From Corynebacterium silvaticum (GTDB lineage Bacteria; Actinomycetota; Actinomycetes; Mycobacteriales; Mycobacteriaceae): a stretch of 64,000 bases of DNA. Where the stretch lies: positions 124,001-188,000 of the forward strand of contig NZ_SDQO02000003.1 in assembly GCF_004382825.2 (NCBI RefSeq), written 5' to 3'. A model generated the notes under the pieces. The model ran no database searches. It saw only the letters and a list, made by a program, of their open reading frames with translations, and was not told where the DNA came from. Numbering within the stretch: the first letter of the stretch is position 1; each line of letters opens with the position of its first letter. Shown one piece after another: positions 21,152 through 29,600 of the stretch. Position numbers and translations under genes: made by a program.

Positions 21152-22057
21152 CTAATCCCCTATTCGGTCCCTCCCTCGCATGACAATATTCGGGTCAGGA
21201 AGCCCCACAACGCTGTGGTCTTTGTTTGTATATTCAAACTTGCTCAAGATGTATCTCATCGCGTTGATGCGAGCACGTTTCTTATCATTTGAACGAATCG
21301 CAATCCAAGGGGATTCATCTGTATCCGTGTACCGGAACTGTTCTTCTTTAGCTCGCGTATAGTCATCCCATTTATCCAAAGAAGCAAGATCCATAGGAGA
21401 AAGCTTCCACTGCCGCACAGGATCAACCTGCCTAATCGCGAACCGTGTCCTCTGTTCTTTCTGAGTTACCGAGAACCAAAATTTTGTAAGCGCTATACCG
21501 GAACCCAAAATCATATTTTCTAGCATCGGCACTTCTCTAAGAAACTCCGCATGCTGCGATTCGGTACAAAAACCCATAACACGTTCTACGCCTGAGCGGT
21601 TGTACCATGAGCGATCAAAGAAAACGATTTCACCGGCACACGGGAAATGCTCAATATAACGTTGGAAGTACCATGAAGTGGATTCTCGTGGCGAGGGTTT
21701 TTCTAACGCTACTGTCCTCGCCCCGCGAGGGTTAAGGTGCTCATTAAAACGCTTAATAGTGCCACCCTTACCTGCGGCATCACGGCCTTCAAACAAGATA
21801 ATATGGCGCTGCCCAGTATCCTTTGTCCAATTCTGCCACTTCAATAGCTCAATCTGCAGGGCACGCTTCGTATGCTCGTATTCTTCCCGCGACATACGTT
21901 CAGGGTAAGGATAAGATTCTTTCCATGTGTCCACTGGACTGCCATCCGGGGCCAAAAGAATGGGATCATCTTCATCAGAGTCATCAACTATATAGCCCTC
22001 GATTGCCGCAAGGTCTATGGTTGGCAGCTCTTTCTCTGATGCATTCATACTCATCAT
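21152..22057 (-). CDS. ppk2: Polyphosphate kinase 2
   Basis: PPK2 transfers phosphate between polyphosphate and nucleoside diphosphates. The 301-aa protein has Walker A in FEGRDAAGKGGTIKRF near residue 90, the lid/Walker B region EIVFFDRSWYNRSGVERVMG, and the C-terminal KWDDYTRAKEE typical of single-domain PPK2. GGAGG lies nine bases before the first of several nearby ATG codons. In C. glutamicum a ppk2 gene also neighbours porA/porH and groEL2, so gene order is conserved. Confidence 0.92.
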   Translation of the reverse strand: MMSMNASEKELPTIDLAAIEGYIVDDSDEDDPILLAPDGSPVDTWKESYPYPERMSREEYEHTKRALQIELLKWQNWTKDTGQRHIILFEGRDAAGKGGTIKRFNEHLNPRGARTVALEKPSPRESTSWYFQRYIEHFPCAGEIVFFDRSWYNRSGVERVMGFCTESQHAEFLREVPMLENMILGSGIALTKFWFSVTQKEQRTRFAIRQVDPVRQWKLSPMDLASLDKWDDYTRAKEEQFRYTDTDESPWIAIRSNDKKRARINAMRYILSKFEYTNKDHSVVGLPDPNIVMRGRDRIGD

Positions 22058-22184
22058 GATACCGCTCCTCCATCTCAGAAACCCGGCTATAGGGATAAAT
22101 AATCATTCAGATTCTTGAATAATTAGCAGTTGAAACAACACACCATCAGCTTCAAGGAAACAAACAAGAACGACCAACACACAT

Positions 22185-22231
22185 AAAAATCCCGCCAGTC
22201 AGACCTTTCCAGGCCAACCAACGGGATTTTT
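22185..22231 (-). terminator. Terminator of the second small-protein pair
   Basis: AAAAATCCCG and CGGGATTTTT form a stem with an inner hairpin. It lies 20 bp after the 22251 stop on the minus strand and ends in a T run in that direction. Confidence 0.8.
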
Positions 22232-22250
22232 ATTAGCGTAGAAGCTTTAA

Positions 22251-22433
22251 TTAGCTCTGGCTAGAAGAAGAGAATGCACCGGAAAGCTGGCCGGTCCATA
22301 CATCGAGTTTATCTGCGAATTGGCCATTAACAACAAACTTGCCAAGGTTCACAAGTGCATCATAGCCCTTGAAGAAATCACCGAGACGCTGCAGGCCGAG
22401 TACGAAATCGTTAGCCATTTGAACAATATCCAT
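22251..22433 (-). CDS. PorH-like small cell-wall protein (60 aa)
   Basis: This 60-aa protein has no Sec signal and a predicted amphipathic helical body (MANDFVLGLQRLGDFF, then a LVNLGKF stretch). It ends in the serine-rich LSGAFSSSSQS, recalling the serine pair at the PorH C-terminus. GGAG precedes the ATG by nine bases. It follows the 49-aa gene by 51 bp on the same strand, and the pair ends at a strong terminator. It is probably a second porin-type pair beside porH/porA; function is inferred from place and size. Confidence 0.65.
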   Translation of the reverse strand: MDIVQMANDFVLGLQRLGDFFKGYDALVNLGKFVVNGQFADKLDVWTGQLSGAFSSSSQS

Positions 22434-22484
22434 TATTAGCTCCTACCAGGATAAGAAGAATTTAGTACTTTAACGATCTGCTGT

Positions 22485-22634
22485 TTACTTGAAAACTTTG
22501 TCGATTGGGTTCAGGCGAGCCCACTCAAGAGCGGTCTCTACAACAGCCTTCACTGCCTTAGCGACATTTTCAAAGTCGGAGCCCTTGAAAGTTTTAAAAA
22601 TATCCGAAGAGAGAGAAATCAATTCAGAAGACAT
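22485..22634 (-). CDS. PorA-like small cell-wall protein (49 aa)
   Basis: This is a 49-aa basic peptide starting MSSELISLSSDIFKTF and ending in FK, like the neighbouring PorA candidate, which ends IFK. The start is the ATG at 22634, with AGGAG seven bases upstream. The middle (VAKAVKAVVETALEWA) would form one amphipathic helix. It is the first gene of the second minus-strand pair, with a CATAAT hexamer at 22723-22728 as likely -10. No homologue can be named from sequence alone. Confidence 0.62.
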   Translation of the reverse strand: MSSELISLSSDIFKTFKGSDFENVAKAVKAVVETALEWARLNPIDKVFK

Positions 22635-23300
22635 ATGTACTCCTAGAAGTAATCCCGGAGGGAATCCGGGGTGGAAAACTTTCCCACCGAGACTTGGCTG
22701 CAACACTAGCCTCTGATGGCTCATTATGAACGATAACACCGAAGTATGGGTGGCGCTAGCAAAGTCACAAACCCTTAGAAAGTTTTTAATCGCAGCTCAA
22801 GCGGCAATTTCGCTTATGTAACACTTCCATCAAACCAGCAAAGATAACGTTTGCCTAGGTGAAGATAGGGGAAGTCCTATAAGGCTATAGCCCAGACAAT
22901 CCAAACCAGCCCCACATAGGGGTAAATCAAACCTAAGTAAACTTCTTCAAGAAATACCCCTATCTAGGGGCTTTTTCCATAAACTGCCTAGACACTGAAC
23001 TGGCACTTGAGCGTTTTACATGCAAAACACCCATTCCCCCTCTGACTTTTGCGTACATTTTTCACCAATTGCCAGCAAGTATTGACTTTCAATCCCCCCA
23101 TGCTTTATGAAAAGCTAAAAGTGAATCAATCTAAAAGCCGCCCCGAATTCAAGCCCTGTTTTCCCACGCCTCTCGCCCCAGCACATAGTAATTTTGTAAC
23201 TGCCGACGACACCTAGCCACACAATAAACTTGCAGCTTTGTTTTCCACTAACCCGTTCTCCATTGCCGCAATCGAAGCATCGGAAATTTTCAGCTATGTA
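22635..23300. other. Long noncoding spacer with repeated ATAGGGG boxes
   Basis: I find no convincing gene. ATAGGGG occurs near 22865 and 22916. A short inverted form, CCCCTATCTAGGGG, lies at about 22957-22970 and is followed by TTTTT on the plus strand. The rest is AT-rich. It separates the two small-protein pairs and may carry regulator sites for the 22634 gene. Confidence 0.4.
22723..22728 (-). promoter_or_regulatory. Possible -10 (CATAAT) of the second small pair
   Basis: CATAAT on the minus strand lies about 90 bp before the ATG at 22634. The same hexamer occurs at a similar distance before porH (23822-23827), which supports both. Confidence 0.4.
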
Positions 23301-23350
23301 GATTTACTCCCCGCTAGTCGGTTTTCAGTCCAACTAACGGGGAGTAAATC
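23301..23350 (-). terminator. Hairpin downstream of porA
   Basis: GATTTACTCCCCG and CGGGGAGTAAATC pair over 13 bp, with further TAG/CTA pairing, starting 22 bp after the porA stop. A T run is weak on this strand, so it could also protect the 3' end. Confidence 0.65.
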
Positions 23351-23371
23351 GTATTTATAAAATGTCAAGTA

Positions 23372-23497
23372 TTATTTGAAGATCTTGATCATCGATGCAA
23401 CGTTGCCACCAAGCTTGGCAAGCGACACCATGAAGTCCAAGATTTCTTTAACAACGCCGGTGGTGGAAAGCTGAACCCAGTCGTTCATGTGCTCCAT
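23372..23497 (-). CDS. porA: Channel-forming cell-wall protein PorA-like (41 aa)
   Basis: PorA and PorH together form the main cation channel of the corynebacterial mycomembrane. This 41-aa peptide starts MEHMNDWVQLSTTGVVKEIL and ends IKIFK. It has no Sec signal and one amphipathic helix. Size, position directly after porH and the early VQLSTTG, comparable with DVLSGSG that I recall in C. glutamicum PorA, support the call. AGAGGA lies seven bases before the ATG. Sequence similarity to known PorA is otherwise low, as usual between species. Confidence 0.72.
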   Translation of the reverse strand: MEHMNDWVQLSTTGVVKEILDFMVSLAKLGGNVASMIKIFK

Positions 23498-23550
23498 TAT
23501 TTTCCTCTTTCAGATTTGTGTACGTGTCTTAAGCGTTAAGGAAGATACCC

Positions 23551-23742
23551 TTAGGGTGCAGGCTTAACGATCTGGTCTTCCGTAAAGATCTTCTTGGTGG
23601 TTTCCGCAGCGCTGGACATTCCACCGTCTATCCATGTAGCCAGCTTCATCAGAATTGTTGGGATACCCTGGAACAGGCCGGAAATTGCTTCCATGCCATC
23701 CTTGAATTTGCCCAGGTGCTCTGCCATAACCGTCATATCCAT
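23551..23742 (-). CDS. porH: Channel-forming cell-wall protein PorH-like (63 aa)
   Basis: This is the partner subunit of PorA in the mycomembrane channel. The 63-aa protein begins MDMTVMAEHLGKFKDGMEAI and contains QGIPTILMKLATWIDGG. The Q-x-IPT-x-L element and the MD-start match C. glutamicum PorH as I remember it. A SSAAETT segment gives possible modified serines. AGGAG stands seven bases before the ATG, and porA follows after 53 bp, the same porH-porA order and groEL neighbour as in C. glutamicum. Confidence 0.78.
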   Translation of the reverse strand: MDMTVMAEHLGKFKDGMEAISGLFQGIPTILMKLATWIDGGMSSAAETTKKIFTEDQIVKPAP

Positions 23743-24097
23743 GAAATATCTCCTCTGAGAGAGGTCGGTACTCGTACCGACAGGAATTAGTAAGTAACGT
23801 CATCAGACGTCTCGGATAGCAATTATGTCACAAAGTTGCGCACATTCAAGCTGGGCCACCAATGCCTTTTGCGGCATACAACACAGAATTAGCTAACAGT
23901 TCCATCGAACTGTGCAAAAAGTTAGAAAAAATAGTCTTAAAGTCCGCTAATTTCATTTTTAAAAAAGGTTTCCGGTAAATATTTCCCTATTGGTGTGCGC
24001 TAGGTGACAAATCGACTTTCGTACCCAATACAAAAACTTGATCTACGCAACATTGCAAAAATGAAACACTAGGCCTTTTTTACCCCAAAAATGGGGG
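23743..24097. other. porH promoter region and groEL downstream spacer
   Basis: No gene is visible. On the minus strand a CATAAT (23822-23827) lies about 80 bp before porH and is a reasonable -10. The groEL-proximal part carries a second small stem (CCCCAAAAATGGGG at 24083-24096). The remainder is AT-rich without repeats I could detect. Confidence 0.45.
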
Positions 24098-24127
24098 AAC
24101 CCGAGCCCTCCATTGAGGACCCGGGTT
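24098..24127 (-). terminator. groEL terminator
   Basis: AACCCG-GGTCCTC and GAGGGCT-CGGGTT form a stem 21 bp after the groEL stop, followed by CCCCCATTTTT on the minus strand. Confidence 0.7.
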
Positions 24128-24147
24128 CTAAAAACGTTCAGGCTATA

Positions 24148-25803
<1,656 letters not shown>

Positions 25804-25917
25804 TTATATATAGGACGACACTCACGTCTCGACGTTCCAGCAGGCGCCCGCGACGGCACGGTGGGCCGAGTGTAAACCAACCTCACCCGCTGATATGTCT
25901 CGAAAGTTTCGATTTAT

Positions 25918-25944
25918 CTAGCACTCTAATGATCAAAGTGCTAA
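25918..25944 (-). promoter_or_regulatory. CIRCE operator (HrcA site) of groEL
   Basis: The sequence CTAGCACTC, nine bases, AAGTGCTAA matches the CIRCE consensus TTAGCACTC-N9-GAGTGCTAA with one mismatch in each arm. It lies 130 bp before the groEL start and about 55 bp before the divergent dipeptidase start. Confidence 0.88.
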
Positions 25945-25986
25945 CAACCGTTTTAGCAGTCTCCCCATGCGAGTGCAAGATCGTTC

Positions 25987-25992
25987 TACACT
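25987..25992 (+). promoter_or_regulatory. -10 hexamer of a leaderless dipeptidase transcript
   Basis: TACACT ends seven bases before the ATG at 26000, with no ribosome binding site between. This places transcription start at or next to the start codon. Confidence 0.6.
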
Positions 25993-25999
25993 AGGCACC

Positions 26000-27361
26000 A
26001 TGATTGCAGACATCGTTAATAAGGTACGTCCGCTCGTCGAGAAGCAAAGGGACGCCATATTCAAGGATCTCAGCGAGATCACGTCCTACAACTCTGTACA
26101 CTCCACCCCAGAATGCGCCGACGACCATGCCGCCGCATGTGCATGGGTCGTGAATGCGCTGACCAAAGCCGGGCTAGAGGTAACCGAATACCCCTACGAC
26201 GGCGGAGCCACCACCGTGTTGGGCACCAAGAAAGCCGTCGGAGACGCCCCGACCGTGCTGCTGTATTCGCACTATGACGTCGTGCCCGCCGGCGACCCCG
26301 CCGACTGGATCAGCGACGCCTTTACGCTTACCGAACGCAACGGACGCTGGTACGCCCGCGGCGCCGCCGACTGCAAAGGCAACCTCGTGATGCACCTCGC
26401 CGTGCTGCGCGCGATACAAGAACTCGGTGGCACCGACCTAGGCATCACATTCCTCGTAGAAGGCTCAGAGGAACAAGGCGGCGCGGAACTCAGCTCGCTT
26501 ATCCACTCCCAACCCGAGCTCTTCCAATCCGATGTCATTCTCATCGCAGATTCCGGCAACCAGGAAGTAGGCGTGCCGACGCTCACTACCACCCTTCGTG
26601 GCGGCGCACAAATCACGGTTACGCTCAAAACCTTGAACGCAGCAGTCCATTCCGGCAGTTTCGGAGGTGCCGCCCCCGACGCAGCCGCAGCACTTATCCG
26701 ACTGCTGGACTCCCTCAAGGACGAGCATGGACGCACCATCATAGACGGCGTAGATTGCTCCACACGATGGCCAGGAGGAACCTACGACCGCGAAAGTTTC
26801 CGCGCTGATTCCACCATGCTTGACGGCACCCAGATCATGGGAACCGACGAAGATAACCCTGCAGACATGGTCTGGGCACGCCCGGCAATCTCCATCACAG
26901 GCTTCACCTCCACCCCGGTAGACAAAGCAGTCAACGCGGTCCCACCCGTGGCCAGCGCACGACTCAACCTCCGCGTACCACCAGGACTCAAAGCCACCGA
27001 CGTTGCAGAAGCCCTTATCGCACACCTCAAAGCCCATGTTCCGTGGGGCGCACATATTGAAGCCAGCTACGACGACGCGAATGAACCATTTGAAGCCAAA
27101 ATCGACGGCCCGGCAATGTCCCACTTCAACGCTTGCCTAGCCAACGCCTACGGCAAAGAAGACACCGTGCATATCGGCTCGGGTGGCTCCATCCCACTAT
27201 GCTCTGAGCTCCTAGGGATCATGCCGCACGCAGAGCTGGCACTTTTTGGCGTAGAAGAGCCACAATCCACGATCCACTCCCCCAATGAATCCGTAGACCC
27301 CAACGAAATCCGCGATATTGCAGTCGCGGAAGCCTCTTTCCTACTGACATACGGGAAATAG
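26000..27361 (+). CDS. M20 family dipeptidase
   Basis: This is a zinc metallopeptidase of the ArgE/DapE/carboxypeptidase G2 family (453 aa). Metal-ligand segments are LLYSHYDVVPAG near residue 85, GAADCKGN near 118, EGSEEQGG near 150 and a C-terminal IHSPNESV. A dimerisation domain is inserted between them. The long form without signal peptide fits dipeptidases such as PepV-like enzymes; DapE is less likely given the length. The ATG at 26000 is preferred because a TACACT -10 lies just before it, which indicates a leaderless mRNA; an in-frame ATG at 25967 would lie upstream of that promoter. Confidence 0.87.
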   Translation: MIADIVNKVRPLVEKQRDAIFKDLSEITSYNSVHSTPECADDHAAACAWVVNALTKAGLEVTEYPYDGGATTVLGTKKAVGDAPTVLLYSHYDVVPAGDPADWISDAFTLTERNGRWYARGAADCKGNLVMHLAVLRAIQELGGTDLGITFLVEGSEEQGGAELSSLIHSQPELFQSDVILIADSGNQEVGVPTLTTTLRGGAQITVTLKTLNAAVHSGSFGGAAPDAAAALIRLLDSLKDEHGRTIIDGVDCSTRWPGGTYDRESFRADSTMLDGTQIMGTDEDNPADMVWARPAISITGFTSTPVDKAVNAVPPVASARLNLRVPPGLKATDVAEALIAHLKAHVPWGAHIEASYDDANEPFEAKIDGPAMSHFNACLANAYGKEDTVHIGSGGSIPLCSELLGIMPHAELALFGVEEPQSTIHSPNESVDPNEIRDIAVAEASFLLTYGK

Positions 27362-27373
27362 CCTTAACGAGGT

Positions 27374-27408
27374 AACCCGCAGGAAATATCGGTCATTGCC
27401 TGCGGGTT
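27374..27408 (+). terminator. Terminator of the dipeptidase gene
   Basis: AACCCGCAGG and CCTGCGGGTT pair around a 15-nt loop and are followed by TTC, 13 bp after the stop. Confidence 0.82.
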
Positions 27409-27442
27409 TTCTGCGTGAAGGACAACGCCTCCCGATGTTTTT

Positions 27443-27519
27443 TGTCGTTTTTGAGAACGCTAGCAACCGCGCGGCATAAAAACCCCAGGTGGCGTTTTTT
27501 AGCGTTCTCAAAAACGACA
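27443..27519. repeat. 20-bp perfect inverted repeat with 37-bp loop
   Basis: The arms at 27443-27462 and 27500-27519 are exact complements containing GTTTTTGAGAACGCTA. They lie past the dipeptidase terminator and just beyond the 3' end of the interrupted Abi gene. No open frame lies inside. It may be an end of a former mobile element or an RNA hairpin. Confidence 0.75.
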
Positions 27520-27547
27520 TTTTCAGTGCGATGTACGCGGTGTTCCG

Positions 27548-28525
27548 CTAATTCCAGAGAGTAAGGGATCTCCAATTTTTGGGAAATTTCATATCTTTCT
27601 CCGGAGACACATAATCAGATGTGGGAAATTGATCCATCAATTCAACCACTTTGTGGTGCCAACCAATGCTCGGCCGTATCTGCTTCATTAAATATGCAAT
27701 AACGGCTAAATATGCACACGTGGACGTGAGGTTATTTTTCTCGTATTGCAAATGGACCAAATCATCATTCACTTCATTAAGTTTTGGAGCCTGCAATCCA
27801 TACGTCATAGTACGGTTCCATAACCGATTATGATGAGCTACTTTATTTCTAAGATAGTTCAACCCAACAATCCATTTACTAAATGTCGCCCCAGAACTTA
27901 CCCCAAACTCTTTAGCTATCTGACTCTGTATCTTCGATGGCAAAAGGTAGAAAAAGCGGGTTAATCCACCAAAATCGATAAACTCGATAGCCACCCAAAT
28001 AGGCATATGGCCATCGTATTTTTCTTTAAAATGTTTACAAAAGTCTTCGCTCCCGGCCTGACGACAGAGTTTCTCAAATTTCGTCTGCCATGCTTCTCAA
28101 CGGGTATTTTGCTTCTTTCTTCCAGGAATCTTTGAATCACACCGTTGCAGATCAAGAGATTTTTTATTCAGATGTATAAACGGATCCACCCGACCTGCCC
28201 TGTAGGCGACCCGCGTACATAGTACGACTTCTATTTGCTCAATAGCTTCAAAAATAAGCCGACGTAATTCAGAGTCAAAATCTGCAAGTTGGACCACTGT
28301 ATCAAAGCTTGTACCACTCAGAAATTCTTCGGCTCGATAATTAGTCGGACTTTCACGTTTTTCTTTGGTCAAGAATACGCGGAAAGGATAAGAATATGCA
28401 GAAAGCCTGTAGTAACCGATCCTTTTTAGTTCCCCCACGTGTATATCCCTGTTACTGATTTCCATTCCGCGACTTACAAGCGTGTCTAGCTGCTTCATAT
28501 AAGACAGATGCGGTTTGTTATACAT
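27548..28525 (-). pseudogene. Abi family (Abi_2/AbiD-F type) abortive infection protein, in-frame stop
   Basis: Read through one TGA at 28097-28099, the frame gives about 325 codons with the Abi_2 layout. The N-terminal part has ELKRIGYYRLSAYSYPFR and FDSELRRLIFEAIEQIEV; the C-terminal part has MPIWVAIEFIDFGGL and WIVGLNYLRNKVAHHNRLWN. The segment between (EAWQTKFEKLCRQAGSEDF) continues the same frame, so this is a nonsense change, not a shift. Family members act in phage defence, some as toxin-like RNA-binding proteins. AAGGA precedes the ATG. Base composition is AT-richer than its neighbours, suggesting transfer. The 142-aa N-terminal fragment might still be made. Confidence 0.82.
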
Positions 28526-28546
28526 ATTTTATTCCTTGTATAAAAG

Positions 28547-28600
28547 AAAACAGCCCCGTCATGCATGATCTTGCTGATGCATGAGGCGGAGGCTGTGTTT
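28547..28600. terminator. Long hairpin upstream of the Abi gene
   Basis: AAACAGCC...CATGCAT and ATGCATG...GGCTGTGTTT form an imperfect stem of about 20 bp around GATCTTGCTG. It sits 22 bp before the Abi start, so it may end a transcript arriving from the right, or be part of the element that brought in the gene. Confidence 0.5.
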
Positions 28601-28909
28601 ATGGGATTAAGACTACACCAAAACAGCCTCGTTTATTAATCCTTGCCACCCCCGGATACAGAAAACCCTTGCGGCTCAACCACATCCCCGTTAGCATCGC
28701 AGGTGTGATCCACATCATTGATTTCTCTCAGCGCGCACAGCTAGTGCTCGTGGCCCCGGTAGCGGCCCGAGTGCTCAAGGCTGCTACAGCCATGTGCCCG
28801 TCTGTGGGATAGGAGGACTGACTCCCACATTCGGGGAGCAGCCGTTAAACCCACAACATCCAGAGTCGGTCCATACCCTTTATCCGTTTTCACACAAGGA
28901 CCGAAATCA
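28601..28909. other. 309-bp region of unknown role before the LeuA-like gene
   Basis: No protein gene is supported; a 60-codon minus-strand frame lacks a ribosome site and overlaps the next gene's start. The stretch 28746-28790 can fold (GTGCTCGTGGCC against GGCCCGAGTGCTC), and TCCCACATTCGGGGAGCAGCC follows. It could be a structured leader for the gene at 28910, but I match it to no known riboswitch, tRNA or small RNA. Confidence 0.35.
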
Positions 28910-29467
28910 ATGTCTTCTTTCACCTCATCGCTTACTTTCCTTTCTCGCCGTTCACTGCCGACGAAAACCTACACCCCACATTCTCCGATACCCAGCACGA
29001 CACGGGTGTTTGCCGATGACCCTTTCCGGGCACGCTTCGGACACAAATTACCCAGCGGTTTAAGGGAAGAAGCACGCGGTATGCAATGGCGAACGTTCAT
29101 CGCTATCTACGCACCAACTTCCGCAATCCGCGTCCACATCACCGGCACGCACAAACTGCGTGGCAATCACAACTCCTATGACATCGAACTCCAGCGGAAC
29201 ACAACTGGCGGAAGAATCACTGAAACCCATTCAATCGTGGCCTCGGGTCCCATCGCTGCGTGCACCCAAGTCTTGGCTAATGCAGGGCGTCGTGTAGAAA
29301 TTCTTTCTTTCCACCAATTCGAGATATTCGAATCCACCGTGACGTTTCTGCTCGCTTCACACAATCGTCGCCAACACTGGGCAGTAGGTTTCGGTGGTAG
29401 TCGTGAACACTCGGCAGCTACTGCAATGAGCTCTGCGTCTGAGCTGCTGTTTGGGACTTTGCGCTAA
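28910..29467 (+). CDS. Orphan protein resembling the LeuA regulatory (dimerisation) domain
   Basis: This 185-aa protein has no catalytic TIM barrel. Its second half (ASGPIAACTQVLANAG, then VEILSFHQFEIFESTVTFLL and HWAVGFGGSREHSAATAMSS) follows the pattern of the leucine-binding C-terminal domain of 2-isopropylmalate synthase: G-P-x-x-A, a short acid/His strand, V-G-x-G, and a final helix. The first 60 residues are Ser/Thr/Arg rich and match nothing I know. AAGGA lies nine bases before the ATG. A free regulatory domain might modulate LeuA or sense leucine; this is inference. Confidence 0.55.
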   Translation: MSSFTSSLTFLSRRSLPTKTYTPHSPIPSTTRVFADDPFRARFGHKLPSGLREEARGMQWRTFIAIYAPTSAIRVHITGTHKLRGNHNSYDIELQRNTTGGRITETHSIVASGPIAACTQVLANAGRRVEILSFHQFEIFESTVTFLLASHNRRQHWAVGFGGSREHSAATAMSSASELLFGTLR

Positions 29468-29600
29468 GATAACGAGAGTGAGCTGCGCCGATGCATGACG
29501 CAAAAACTACACCTCAATACCAGTCCGGCTGCGTTACTACATTGCGCGCACTTTCACTTCGCCTTGTACGTCCACGACAGCCAAAGGATTATTTCGCCCT

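Noticed and set aside
22960..23150. Possible 37-codon minus-strand peptide beginning MGGLKVN
   Set aside because: No ribosome site, and it contains several Cys and basic residues unlike the porin peptides around it.
28741..28923. 60-codon minus-strand frame before the LeuA-like gene
   Set aside because: No ribosome site, overlaps the divergent gene's start, and codon pattern looks random.
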